64,000 bases of DNA from Podospora pseudocomata (GCF_035222375.1 NC_085887.1:3199501-3263500), one strand, 5' to 3'; shown: positions 10,658 through 22,991, numbered from the stretch's first letter. The notes: a model not told the origin generated them from the letters alone. Program-made: numbers and translations.

Positions 10658-13412
10658 CTAGCGAGAGTTGAGAGAGAGTCCCTGGAAAGAGCCAACCCAA
10701 TCTGCCTGGGGTCCCAGAGCCGACACTGCTTGATCCTGGGCTCCTGGTGTGGTGGATTGGGGTGGTGGAAATCGTCCGCGACCGGCAAAGTCGCCTCCTT
10801 GAGGAAAAGCGTTCGCATAGGCATCCACACCCTGAACCATGCCGGGCGCGTACGGCATGGCTCCAGCACGAGCAGCCGGGTTCGCAAAGGCGGAATAGGG
10901 GTTGTATGGAAAGTTTGTTGCGGGGTAGTTCTGGTTGGGAGCCACTGCACGTTCGGCGAACGGCATGGTAAATGCCGGGCGTACAGCTCGATCGGCTTGA
11001 CCGGGCGCCGAGAAGGCGTTCTGGCCTTCTTGTTGGTTGTCCTGACGTCTTCCTGCAGTCGCCAGGCCCCGGTTAACGACCGCTCCAGGACCAATACCGC
11101 TCGGAGCCGGAAGCCCAAGGGACGGGCTCGCGAAAGATGCCGGATTGATGGCCGACATCCAGATGCGAGTTTTGTAGATTTTGAAAAGGTCTGTGACGAG
11201 AGAGTTGAAGTTGATGTATGAGTCGGCAAAGTAGTAGAATGTGAGCTTCTTCCAGTCCCTGTCCAGCTGTTAGTCACAAGTTTTGCCTCACTTCAAAGTA
11301 GGTAGAGACTTGCACTTGAAACTCTGCATCCAGAATCTCCATGTTAAGGCCGTGCTCTTTTACTTTCTGCTGGCAAACACGCTTGGCCTTGGCCTCCTGT
11401 CCCTCCTTCTCGCGCAATCCCTGAATCTCATAGGGTTGCGCGAGCCGCCTGATAAGCTTTGGTTTCAACTCACCCGAGTTGGGCTCCTGCATATGATTCT
11501 GGCTCGGGGGCCCCATGCCACCCACAGCGCTGCCCTGGAGGCCGTTGGAAGCGGCCATGAGACCAGCACCAGCCCCGTCCTGTGAGGTGGCGTTTTGTGA
11601 GTACATCATGAGCCATCGGTATTGCTCCTCAGCATAATGCTCCTTGTATTCCTTGGCCGTCTGCCAGTCTACATTGTCTTTGGCGACGGTGCCCAGATCC
11701 GTACCACGATCAGCCTCGACAATTACCAGGTCACCAGGCTTGACGCTGAGACCGGTGCCTTCCTGAATGTAGAAAACATCGGCTCTGGAGCACTTGAACA
11801 GGACGATGTAGAGTGATTGGGTATGCCGGGGTTGCGTCACGCCGTACATGCCCCGATGCGGTGAGATGGGCCTGTTGGCGTACGCACCAGGCATTCCGCC
11901 GTACGGAGATGCATACTGGTTGTGATACGGTCCCACCTGTCCGAGGCCTTGCTGTGCAGGACTTGCGACGTTTCCAGACAAGAAGTAAGATGGGACTGGT
12001 AAGCACGTCAGCAAGCCGAATCTGATATGAGACCAACGATATGCCTTACCTTGATTGCCGGTATTGAAGTTGGCATTGTCATTATACGCAGACGGAAACT
12101 CTTGCGAATGAGAAAGGTCCTGAGACGCCTGCTCAAGCGCCGCTTCACTGATCGAGCTGATGGAAGCCTGACGGGTCGGCACATCGGCAAAAGAGTGACG
12201 TCTGCTTTGAGGAGGTTCTCCCAGACCACCGAACCCAAGTGAGCTCTGCCAGATGCCCTTCTTGACATTCTCCAGCTTCCTGTTTTCAATCAGGTAGGGA
12301 GTCCGAAGAGTCCCCGGTCCGTACTCGCTCATCCGTCGTGCAAGGCTCCTTCTGGCTGCCATCTCAGAGCCATCATTAGCTTCATCGTGCTCATCAATGG
12401 CGTAGTCGGATTCCTCTGGAACTGGCTCCTGTGTAAAGTAGCCATTGCCCAACCCCCAGGATGAGGTAGAGGCCCTAGGTCTCAGCCGTGCTTGGTTCTG
12501 GAATTGCTGCTGTTGCCGCAGCATCATGTTCTCCCGGGTGAGCATTTCGATCGTTTTGGCCTGCTCCTGATGCTGGCTTCCCTGCAAGGAACCGGTACTG
12601 TCGTCATCATCATCCTCGTTCACCTTTCCGAGCGACGAATCGTTTGCCATCTCGCTCAACATGCTAGGCCGAGAAGGACGGTGCTGAAGGCCAGAATGGC
12701 CCATCGGCCGGACTCGGGAACCAATAGTGGAAGGAACACCGGCGGTCATGGCTGATTCAGAAGGCTCAAGCTGGCCTACGGAATACGACTGGGATCGGTA
12801 CGTCTTCGGGGTAGGGTGCAGAGGAATCGGGAACGGAAGCTGAGAGTTGGGTGTCTCTCGAGGGCCGGGCGAGGTTTGTGTGAAATCATTGCCAAAGAAG
12901 GAGCTTGCTGTACCTCCGGGGGGCGCTGCTGAAGTCGGAGAGGGAAGCACCTCAGTCAAGCGCGAAGGAGGTTCCTTTCGGTCGGTATTCCAGATACCAG
13001 TGTTTCCCCAAGTAAACGTGCCACTCCCCGAATGGTTTCTCCCAAGCACTCCGGCAGAGGCTCCCCAGACAGAAGCCCCTGGGTCAGCGGCAGGTGTGCT
13101 CGGGTGAGAGGTTGTCGGAGACATTGAGCTACTGGCAAAAGACTCTTTTCTCTGGCGCAACGGTTGCTGCTGCGTAGTATCGTTCAACCAAGAAGCTCGA
13201 CGCATCGGTTTCGGGGGTTGAACAGTGGGCGGGATGTTGTCCTGGCGGAAGGCCTCGGGCTCATCATCAGAGCTGGCGAGAGCCTCGGAGTCGGGCGTCG
13301 ACCTCCGACCCAGTTTATCAAGCAGTATCGCCTGGCTGCTGGGGGCAACGCCTGAGAAGGGCCCCTGGCCCTGCTTGGGCGGAGGGCCCGTCTTTCCTCC
13401 ACCGGAGCTCAT
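10658..13412 (-). CDS. psp1: PSP1 C-terminal-domain protein
   Basis: Exons 13412-12050, 11995-11316 and 11266-10658 on the minus strand give 883 residues. The first ~500 are low-complexity Ser/Pro/Gln-rich sequence. From about 514 comes the PSP1 C-terminal region: LYIVLFKCSRADVFYI, then GDLVIVEADRGTDLGTV, then KRVCQQKVKEHGL..MEILDAEFQ. After a 49-nt intron it continues DRDWKKLTFYYFADSYINF and LFKIYKTRIWM, then a Pro/Ala/Gly-rich tail. The 49-nt intron (11267-11315, donor GTGCAAG) is chosen because it alone restores this conserved block. The other intron (54 nt) is a multiple of three without a stop. In yeast PSP1 suppresses DNA polymerase-alpha mutants and is linked to RNA granules; the molecular role is unclear. 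Confidence 0.88.
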
Positions 13413-15721
13413 AATGTCGTCGATTGGAATTTCAAGTCAATTGAGAATGGGCCGGTCGAGCTGAGCCAACTATTCACCTGACTATGGCTAGCAAGGTGGA
13501 TGATGGCAAATGATGATCGAGTTGCCCGCTGCACTAGCCGGATGACGTTAAACAAGTGGCGACTAGTGATGAAAACTCAAAAAACCTCAGATCTCTAAGA
13601 CGTTTATCGGATATCTCTGGGGCGCGTGAAGGAAATCAGCTGTAGGCCTAGTCAGCACAAGACCGGAGAGTGGAGTTTGGGCGATGATTGTCATCGACTG
13701 TGTGCCTGTTTATTTGGGCATACATCAACTGCCTGCTGACACGAGACGAGCTGGAGCTTTGAGAACACAGTCCAGCCACGAGCAACACGGAATGAGCCCA
13801 TTGGAAGCTCGCTGTTGGTCGGGCATACACAATGAACTGATGTATGCCTCTCGCCAGACTTCAAGAAAATAGGGGGTCACTTACACAACACAGTCTGATG
13901 GGAAACTCTATGTGGGGGTATTTGTCGCAGTCTCTAGAAAGTTGAAACCAAAGAAAAAAGCACAGTGATGGAAAAAGTGAAGGACGAAATGTCAACCAGA
14001 GTAGAGCGTAGGGTTGTGTATCGTGGCCGACGATATCAAACTGGAACTGAGGGCGGCGTTTGGGACCCAGAAGACAGGAATGGAAGACGGTCTATCCCGG
14101 ACTCTTGCCGAACGGATGGAGCGTAGTACCGGAGGCTCCAAACCCAATCCTCATGAAACCGGCCCTAGTGAGTAAGTCCTATGGAGACGACGGACTGTTG
14201 CGGGGTTTATAGTTTTCCGATGAAAACTGTCGAACTTTTTATCGATGCGCTGACTTCGCGGAGGGGTGCGGCAGCGCTAAACGCGACCTCCCATTACAGG
14301 CGCGAAGCTCTCTGGAAGGGTTGAGGGTATCTGGCTGGGCAGTGGGCCGCGTATTGCCGAGCAGTCTTGTCTTGTCTTCGCCGCCGTCGAGCAGCGGGAG
14401 AGTAGGTGAAGGAAGAGAAGAGAACGAAAAGGGGGGAGGAAGGGCGGAAAGGCGGGAAGAGGTGGCTCTCAGGGAAAGGGAAAAGGAGAGACAAGAGTGT
14501 GTGAGTGATGAAGATGTCTGGCTGTCTGGCTGTCGGGAGTGTCCTGTTCAAGGATGGATGCGCGAGGGTGCAGGCAAGGTAAGCGTGCTGCCGCAGCTGC
14601 TTTAGGAGGGTTGAAGTGTGGGAGCGGGGAAGGCACGTTACTCGTTAGTGGCTGGATCCTGGCCAGGCTAGCCGAAGGGTCAAGTCACGCTGAAGACCGC
14701 AGGAGAGACGAGAGAGAGACCTGAAGGCTCGAAAGGTTGTGTGTGGTTTGGTTAATGAAGATGATGCTGTGGCAAAACGCCGTAGGATTTAAGTTTAGAG
14801 TCCCTCGATGATGCCTGCCCCCAGGTTCCGGGAATGGAATTGAGAGATTGCTCAGGAGGTCTCGTGCCGGGCGTAGTCTTTTGTTAGTGGCTCCAGTCAA
14901 GAAACTCGAAGCCCCAGCACCGCCCGTGAGACAAAGAACTATCCACTGCGCGATGGACTACTGTTGGGTGGGCATCCCAGCTCGCGGAAGAGAGGAATTA
15001 TAGAAGATACCGTGGGTACGTAGGTATTGTGATGAACTCAAGTGGCAGGGAAGGGGACAAGACAGGGACGACAAGAGACGATGGGAGGGAGACAAGGGTT
15101 GGGTGCTAGAAGGGTCTAGGTCCCCGATTGGAGCAACCAGGCCAGTGCGGAGTGTTTCGACAGACACCAAGAGATGGAAGCCCGGCCGGTGACGGTGTTG
15201 ATGTTGTGCTGTGGTTGTGGTTGTGGTCGTGGCCGTGTCCAATGGCTAGAGGTGCATGGAAGATGCAGCCAGATGGGGTGGAAACGGGGAGCTCTCTTTC
15301 TTTTTTGGTGGGGTGGTAGCATGGGTCAAACAATTTGATGTTGACGCTAGAATGTCTGTTAACGTGGTACCTGCTGCACCTTCAACCCTCGATCCTACCC
15401 GCCCCTTTCCCCGCGGACAACCCGAATACCACCAATGCCACAAACAACGACCCAAGGTAGAGATGTTCCGTCTACGCAGTAGGCATGGCGAGAGTGTCCC
15501 GTGGTGGTGAGGGCAACTCAGAAAGTGCAGTGGGGTTCTGGGCGATCAGGGTTCCCGATAGTGATGCGTTTGGTCTGGACGAAAGAGGTTAGTTAGCCCA
15601 GTGTCGAGGCCGACAAGGCGTTTCTTTCATGGGGTTTCTTTCTTTTTTTCCCCGCCATGCCCAGGGCACACAAATTGCGGGGGAGCTTGTGCCGCCTAAT
15701 CAACTACTGGACTTCGTGGAT
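13413..15721. other. Long upstream region of the PSP1 gene
   Basis: About 2.3 kb without a supported gene. On the minus strand a GTAAGT donor near 13884 and a GCTGAC plus CTACAG acceptor near 13641 could bound a 5'-UTR intron. The stretch at 14390-14480 is strongly purine-rich on + (pyrimidine-rich in the PSP1 direction), typical of fungal promoter/leader DNA. No RNA gene seen. Confidence 0.45.
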
Positions 15722-15723
15722 TA

Positions 15724-16943
15724 GGGTCAACTAACTATTACCCCTCTTTATTATCTGGCCACTCCGGAGTAGATAAATTGAGAATTTATAAGCTTTGTAT
15801 AGACACGCACTTACAGTGCTCGCATTAGTGAAAGACTTAATATGTAGTATCTATAGCTTACTATTGAAGCTTATAGCTACAGCGCCTCACAACGCTAAGC
15901 AGCAGAGTTATAGAAAGTAAATTTTTGTAGTTAGAGTAATTTGTCTGCTATATACCAACTTTGACTTTGTAGTAGAGTTTATATTCGACTTCTATCGTAT
16001 ACCTCTAAAGGCTTTACATTGCTTTATATACTACAATGAGCAGATAAACTAGAGTTTAGCTTAGTAAACTTTGATGCAGCTGCGTTTTGTTAAAAAAATT
16101 TGTGATCATAGCTATATAAAGCAGGGCAAATTTAGTTACTAGCTTCGAAAGTGTGGGTTACTGTGAGTCGATAGCCCACAAATTATTCCAAGCACTTATA
16201 GGGCTTTAAATAGCCTAAATATAGAATTTAGGCTATTTCAGTCTACTGTCGCAGCAGATGCAAAGCTTTGCAGTAGCCTACTTTGTAAAGTATTAAGTAA
16301 GCGCTAGATGAGTACTAGGTAGGCACTGAGTAGTGCAAAGCAGATATCAAATAGGTGCTAGAAGAGCATATAATGGGTGCTGAATAGGTATATTGTGAGA
16401 TACTTCTGCCCCGTGTAACGCTTTTGTTAGGGCTGCTGCTACAGAGTATTACAGCAGTAACTCATTGTAAAATAAGCCTAACGGGAATCCATTTTAAACA
16501 ACGGATATTTAGAGTTAAAAGTAAAATAAAAAGTTTATATAAAAAATATACAATTAATTTAAATATTTCAATTAAATATATTGTATAATTGATATTGATA
16601 TTAAAACTTACTAAATATAACAGTTAATCCAGCTCTTTTAAGTTACTATTTTTTTTTCAAATTTTAAAGTTTAAGTCATAGAAAATATTTGATTTTTATT
16701 TTTTATTAAAGTATTGAATAGTAATTGAAATATATTTTGGAAATGAATAATATAGTTTATAAACCTTAAAAATATAAATGAAAAAATTAAAGAAGTTTAA
16801 ATTAAATAGAAATTACAAATAAATATCTTAAAGTTTACCAGTACGTTACTGTTTTGGTATTTATTAAGCGTAAAGCTTAGAAAAATTCTGAACTTGCTGA
16901 CCCCGGAGTGGTCAGGTGACAGAGAGGTAATGGTCAGTTCACC
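15724..16943. mobile_element. AT-rich, RIP-like TIR element (Tc1/mariner-like ends)
   Basis: An AT-rich island with terminal inverted repeats of about 72 nt (15724-15796 and 16872-16943). The best-preserved core is CTGGCCACTCCGGAGT on the left against CTGACCACTCCGGGGT, the reverse complement of the right. Most differences between arms are G/A or C/T transitions, as expected for repeat-induced point mutation. Both ends abut TA (15722-15723 and 16944-16945), the target duplication of Tc1/mariner/Fot1-type elements. No transposase frame is visible in the 1,220 bp, so it is a non-autonomous or decayed copy. The right part (16497-16860) is extremely AT-rich. Superfamily is inferred from TA and length only. 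Confidence 0.72.
16208..16238. repeat. Perfect 13-bp inverted repeat inside the TIR element
   Basis: AAATAGCCTAAAT at 16208-16220 is the exact reverse complement of 16226-16238, separated by five bases (ATAGA). It can form a hairpin. It has no T-tract or neighbouring gene and lies inside the decayed element, so it is probably part of the transposon's own sequence. Confidence 0.8.
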
Positions 16944-16945
16944 TA

Positions 16946-19451
16946 CATGTGTAGACGAAATGTGGGGAAGACGTCGGTAATGCAACGGCGGTTTGGCTGG
17001 ATATAGCACAGGTCTGATATACTAGAGGAATGCAGGGAAAGGGGGGGTCCCTCCGTCCCGTCCTTGGTGTGCGGCGCTTTTGCAGGAATTTCGTCTCGAG
17101 TCTTGTTCGTCGGGATTCAGATCATGATTGCCTCGCCTCAGTCAGTGGAGATATATAGGTTGGATGGGCAGTGCTGGTGACACCCGCTGTCAGCTTTTCT
17201 TCTTGCTTCTCAAGATTCACCGTCTTGTCTTGAGATATCTTGACATAAACATCAGCATGGGCTGTGAGTGGAGGATCGGGAAATGCAATTGCTCTCTCGC
17301 GCCGCCCGAGTGCATGATTGATTTTCTGTCTCGTTGCTGCAGCAGGCTCGAAACGGCCCTGTTGATGCAGCTCAAGGGAAGGGAGGTTCACCGAGCTCAG
17401 TGGTTCCTTCCACTCACGAGACCTCAATCTGCTTCACCGGGATTCCAAGCTTTTTTCCTCTCATCCAGCTTCCCCATCACCTCATTGACCAACCCCAGCT
17501 CTCTCTCTCCCTCTCTCTCCCGCGGTCTGGATGCCCGTCGAATCACGCGAATATGTGCGTATGGCCTATGGCCAGCAACAAGTCTTGATGCAGGAATGCC
17601 GCATGCTGCTGTGCAACCCACGGAGGAAGGATTGGCTTCGTTGAAGAAGGCTGCCCCCAGTGCCCCGCTCTCTCTAGGTCTCTCTCGTGTCTTACGCTGT
17701 AGCTGTCTAACATCCATTTTGACGAAGAGGGTCTAACGGCCACCAAGACACATCACGCGGACCCCATGCTCGACGTTGAACCCGCACCCAAAGGTCAACT
17801 CTTAACACCAGCAAAAGCCAGAGGGCAGTTCGCGCAAGAAGCTATGGCCATTTTTGCCTCCCCAACCACGACCTAGAAACTCTGACGATCGAGATCCCAA
17901 AAAGATACAATCGTCATATCTCAGTCACAAACAGGAGAGAGTCCTTCAAGAGGACATAAGTCAACTGACGATCAGCAAAGCCCCTGCATTGCATACCTCA
18001 CCTACATACATACCATGAGGAAAAGGCCCAAGCCCCTACCCTTGAGGGGACGCGGCTGGGGGTTGAACTTTCATCAGCCTAAATTGTTTCTCGAATGGGG
18101 CGGGCCCTTCGAGTGTGCTTCTTCTTCTCTGTTGAGGTGATGAGAGCGGGAAACCCCAGATTTCAATTTCCCCTAGGTTACTACCCCCCTGTCACCACCA
18201 CCAACCCCGACCCCTCCATTGATGAACCACAGACGTCAGTTGAACAAAGCTGGGACCCCGCGGGAGAGAGACGCCATGGCGGTTCGAGTTCTTATCAGAA
18301 AGAAACTACCCCGCTAAAAAGTTCACTTTTGACAGCAGGGCATCGTTTCTGTTGGGATCCGGTCTGGATTTGTTTTCCGCCCTTTAAAAGGGGAGGGGGG
18401 GTCGCTTTACCCCGGATTTCTCGTTCGATCTGGATGTCACTTGTTGCTGTGGAAGTCTCACCAGCAAGCTTCTGCCATGCCATACTAGAATATGGGTTTT
18501 GTTTGTGTTTTGCACGCGGCATTTCCCAGATGCTTCCCCGAACGGCTGGGAAAGGCGAGCTCACGATATGCACCCTGATGCAAGTCGAAGCATCGAGAAG
18601 GACGACCGACCGCCTTTGAGGTCGTCGTCACCGAGGGATGATTTCATTTTTGCCTCTTGGTAGATCTATGCAAGTTGCTTTGCCCACCGGTCTGGAGGTT
18701 TCGACGACGCCACGATATTGCTACCCACACATGCTGCCACAGTGCTACTACATACACACAACACTCTCGCTTTTTGGGGTAACGAGGTTGGGGATGATGA
18801 TGATCACTTCCCTTTGGTGATTTCTCCAGCTGCAAGTCGGGGCGAGACATGTTTGCGTTGACGGCAATTACACCACGCCGCCTTCCAATTCTCCGCGTAA
18901 CTCACCTGCCAGGTAATCACGCCGCCGGTCACGCCGAGAGTAATCAAGTAGGAAGACGTAAACGGACGGATGCGGGGCCCTCTCTATGTTGTTGTTGTTG
19001 TTGTTGACAAGCGGGCAGGTAGATATAGATGGGCTGACATGCACAGCTCAGTGCCACTGTGTGTTACCTCGACGTATATAGCTCAATGGGATATCAACGT
19101 AAAGGGTCCCGGGACTCGATTGGCCAATCATTCTTCACTAGAACTGTCACAACTCAGTGTATGGCTTCGAGGCAAACCATACTCATCACTGAACTTTGCC
19201 GAGGGCAAAAAACGACTACCTCGACCACCTCTTCCAGAGCTACTTTGTGAAATAACATCTAGATCCGCATAACAGCCACCAGCTTGGCATTTATTTAAAT
19301 TCTGCTACATGATATTCAGCAGCATACATGATATCTCTATTTCCAGCATTTTACACGAGCATACAAGACTCCCCCGTCCACACCATTAGGTCAATAAGCT
19401 TTTTTGAAACCACCTATTCATACAACCTATAACTTCCTGCATTCCCAGATC
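16946..19451. other. Gene-poor spacer between the TIR element and NFU1
   Basis: About 2.5 kb that returns to ordinary GC content right of the element. Open stretches exist on both strands (for example 17128-17736 and 18095-18619), but none starts in good context, matches a known domain or has coherent composition. No RNA gene recognised. Confidence 0.5.
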
Positions 19452-20485
19452 TTAACCAGGCACACTATCCAACCCACCCTTCCCAGTCGACTCGGGAACA
19501 GCTCCCTTTTGCGCCTTGAGCTTCTCCTCAAACTTGGCAAACTCCTTGATGGCGATTTCCTCCTCCTCGTCAAGCACTTGTTCCACGCCCTGAACTTCCT
19601 CAATCTTTTGCGTTCTTATGTCAGCAATTGCTCCTAGAAAGTGTGCCAATAGCATTAAAAACTCACATAATGCATCAACATGCCCTCAATCCCATTCTTA
19701 AGCGTAACCGTGCTCGAATCACAAGTCCTGCACGCGCCCCTGAGTTTCAACATGACGATGCCATTCTCAAAACCCCTGAATTCGATATCCCCTCCATCTT
19801 CCTGAATCGCTGGGCGGATCCTCGTTTCCAAGAGCTCCTTGATCATGCCAACGACTTCACTGTCGTTTTCGTCGTATTCTAGACTGTCCCTTTCCCCGGA
19901 TTCCTGCTCTTGCTCTGCTGTGGACGGGGAGGAGGCAGATTGCTGGGAGATGTTGACAAGGGGCTGGCCGGAGGTGATGGCTTCGGTGATGAGGGAGAAG
20001 ATCTCGGGGCGGATGTGGGCCCAGACGGCGTCGGCGGATTTGGTGACTGTTATAAAGTCTTGGCCGTAAAAGACCGAGGTGACGCCGTCGACGTTCATGA
20101 GGTTTGCGGCGAGGGGGGAAGGGTATGGGGGGGATATGGTGGAGCGGGGGGAGAGGTATTCTACGAAGGGGGTGGAGATGGATTCGGGGAGGACGGGGTG
20201 GTTGGGGAGGAATTTGAGGGAGTTGGCGTTGGGGGTTGGTTCGGTTTGGATGAAGATGGTGCGCTTAGGCTGCTGGGGAGAGGGTGTTGTTGGGTGCCAT
20301 GATTGGGGTTGGAGACGGGGGCGGAGGCCGGAGGTGGTGGTGTGGGCTGCTCGGCGGGGAGGTTGTTGTGACGGTGGTTGGTGCCGGAGACGGAGGAGGG
20401 ATGTGGTTGTTCGGCGGCGGGCGGCGGCCGAGGAGGGTTGCGCTACTAGAGGCGCGATGCCTCGTAGGAGCTTGGTCGATGGCAT
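19452..20485 (-). CDS. nfu1: Mitochondrial Fe-S scaffold/carrier NFU1
   Basis: Exons 20485-19667 and 19604-19452 on the minus strand (phase 0; donor GTGAGT, acceptor AAAAG) give 323 residues. An Arg/Ser/Thr-rich N-terminus (about 1-75, with RRAAHTTT and PKRTIFIQTEP) is the mitochondrial presequence. The Nfu N-terminal domain follows (NANSLKFLPNHPV, VTSVFYGQDFITVTK). The NifU-like domain has the cluster-binding pair Cys252 and Cys255 in GACRTCDSS, and the second exon completes it with IEEVQGVEQVLDEEE. NFU1 passes 4Fe-4S clusters to lipoate synthase and respiratory-chain targets. It is divergent from the HIT zinc-finger gene. Identity is firm. Confidence 0.95.
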
Positions 20486-21209
20486 GGTGTGCTGATTCCC
20501 TACGAGCGCGAAATATAGATTGTGTTGAGATAGAGTAAGATGGGCTCGGTAGGTCTCGTCGTCAAATCTGAAATTATGGAGGGGCCGAAAGATTGCCGGA
20601 CGAGACCCGGCGGCGGGATGGCTGACAAAACAGTTTGTTCTGAGTTGATCCGCTAAAATATTTGCTGCGTCATAGGTCTCGGCGCGGGGCCCACTTAATT
20701 TTGAACCCTGCCTGTCACTTTATCTGGACTTTCAACATCTGGAGAAGGGTGATGTGAATAAAGCATCCAAACGTACATGTCTGTCTCGTCTTTTATGAGA
20801 CTTCCGTACACATAATCATAGCATGTCGTCTGTTAGAAACTAGTTGAGGTCCCAGTGCCAGTCAGTGTACCGCAGTAAGTGAAGCTCTAGTTACCGCACA
20901 GTATCCACACAGTCTAGAAAAGCCGTTCCTCTAAATTTCATGTGGGTCGCCGTTGATAGAAAACGCGACCAGTTGCCAATTGGTCGCCCAAACATTCAGC
21001 TTCAGCGAATCACCAGTGTGTAAGGACCTTGTTCGAAGACGCAAGACATCTCACTCTCGAAAAGGATTGTTCTAAACATCTCGCCAATCTCGAACCCAGC
21101 CGACCCGGCGAATCACAGACTTCAACTTACAACTTCCACGCTCTCCCACCCGATTGGCGCTCGGTCTCGAACCTCACCTCCAGTTTGCGCCAGCACTGAA
21201 CACACAACC
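20486..21209. promoter_or_regulatory. Divergent promoter region NFU1 / HIT-finger gene
   Basis: A 724-nt gap between two genes read away from each other, so both promoters should lie here. No specific operator was recognised. Confidence 0.45.
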
Positions 21210-22163
21210 ATGGCTCAAGACGATGGCGGCATGGCCTCGCCAGGTCTGAACGAAGGCCCCAAGATCACAGAAGTGACAGCACCCACCGCCTCCCCCCAAC
21301 CATCACCATCACCATCAGCAGCAACAACCCAACCACCAACCGAACCATCACCAGCAACCCTCGGCGCAGACGAAGAAGAAAAAGAAGAAGGAAAAGAAGA
21401 AGAAAAAGAAGAAGAAAAAGAAGATGATGATGACCCCCCTCCACCCCCAAAACCAGCGCCAAAACTCTGCGCCGTATGTAACACCCAACCAGGCAAATAC
21501 AAATGCCCCCGCCCCGGCTGCGCAATGCCATAGTACGTATCCTTTTCCCCGTTCCCACCACCTCAACACTAACTCTCTATTCCAGCTGCTCAATCCCCTG
21601 CCACAAATCCCACAAATCCAACCACCCCCGACCCTCCCGCCCCAACATCCCAACCCACCCCCCAAAGCACCGCTCCCAATCCCTCTCAGCAAACCAACAA
21701 CGACCCCTACAAAATCCTCCTCGACCACGCCCACGTCTTCCAGCGCCTAGTAAAGAAATACCCCTCCCTCCCATTCGTCCTCGACTCGATCCACTCCCAG
21801 ACTTTGCCCCCTCCAACACCATCTTCCAGTACAACAACACCGTCTTTCCTCCAGAACAATAACAGGAAAAGAAAAGAACCGCCTTGGTCAAAGGATGTGG
21901 GGTTGAGGAAGGGGGCGAGCGCGCTGAAGAAGGCGAGGACGGACCCGACGGATAGGGGGGATGGGGTGAGGGAGTTTTGTGATGCGGTGCTTTATTTGTT
22001 GAGTTTGGGGGAGGAGGAAAAGGGGAAAGGGGATGGGGATGGGGATAGGGATGGGGGGCCGAGGCCGGTGGCGGAACGGGCGGTTAAGGAGGTTGGTGAG
22101 GAGGTTAGGATGGAGGAGAGGAGGGTTGTGGAGGGCTTGCTGAGGGAGGAGGGGGGTGTGTGA
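21210..22163 (+). CDS. HIT-type zinc-finger protein, apparently frameshifted
   Basis: Exon 1 is 21210-21532 and the second part 21586-22163; the intron has GTACGT and CTAAC. The N-terminus is Pro/Thr-rich with a Glu/Lys run. A zf-HIT follows across the intron: CAVC, KCPRPGC, then YCSIPCHKSHKSNH. Such fingers occur in Hit1/Bcd1-type box C/D snoRNP assembly factors. The C-terminal half, with DPYKILLDHAHVFQRLVKKYP and PWSKDVGLRKGASALKKAR, is conserved-looking but lies one base out of frame with the finger. The switch falls between about 21627 and 21660, where C5 and C6 runs occur and no GT dinucleotide exists, so an intron cannot explain it. Either a sequencing indel in a C-run or a real frameshift. 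Confidence 0.8.
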
Positions 22164-22991
22164 TTTGTATAAGGGGGGTGTTTGGTTGGTTTACATAATG
22201 GTTTTTTGGGGGGTATAAGGGGTAAGGAAAAAGCATGAGAGGATCTGGGTGGGTTTATATATATAATTTAAGGGGAAGGTAAGGGCACATATCCAGTGTT
22301 TTTAGATGTAATATCGGGTGTGGGAGAAGATTTACATGTCATGTTTTGATGTCATGTCGAGGGTGGTATGTGTCTAATTAATACATCGAGGCATGCAGAG
22401 AGGTGAAGAGAAGATGCATTAAAAAGCCTCGGTTATCCAGTGGTAGCTGAACTTACATTTAACACGTCTAGCATGCACAGTCTGACTAGGCGCACAGGCA
22501 GGCAACTCGTCGTTTCCGCGGGCGAACCACACTGGGAGCGTTCAGGGGATGATCAAAGTTTAAATATCAAACAATATCAATTACCATTAATCTACGGCTT
22601 TTTCGCTCTTTTCTCCCCCTCTTTGCCCCCCTCTCCCCCGCCATCCTCTGCCGTTTTTGAAGTCTAGACCACGTCCTCGCAACAAAAGCAGAAAAGACTA
22701 ACTGCTCAACAGCTACTAGTAAAACAGGTACAGCCAACCATTCCGAGCCAGACCAAGCCAGTACAAGCCAAACCAGAGACATACCAAACCAACGTTTGGT
22801 GTAAAATCATGACCATCATCACCAACCACCCTGTGCCATGATATATATTTTCCATTCTTTTTCCAGCAGACCACCCCAAAAACAAATCCAACCAAGCAAC
22901 CCACACCATTCGCCTACCCTCGACCAAACTTTTATTCAGCCACCCTTCACATTCTCTACCCCTAGCCCAGTGAAAAGAGCCGGCGATCTTC
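22164..22991. other. Convergent spacer
   Basis: About 0.8 kb between two convergent genes, holding both 3' regions. GCCTCGGTTATCCAGTGGTA at 22427-22446 looks like the start of a tRNA, but no matching T-arm follows. No gene is called. Confidence 0.5.

Noticed and set aside
17128-17736. 202-codon open frame right of the TIR element
   Set aside because: No coherent composition, domain or splice support; it overlaps equally long random frames on the other strand.
22427-22500. tRNA-like start (GCCTCGGTTATCCAGTGGTA)
   Set aside because: Looks like an A-box/D-arm, but no B-box (GGTTCGANNCC) or pairing acceptor stem follows at the right distance.
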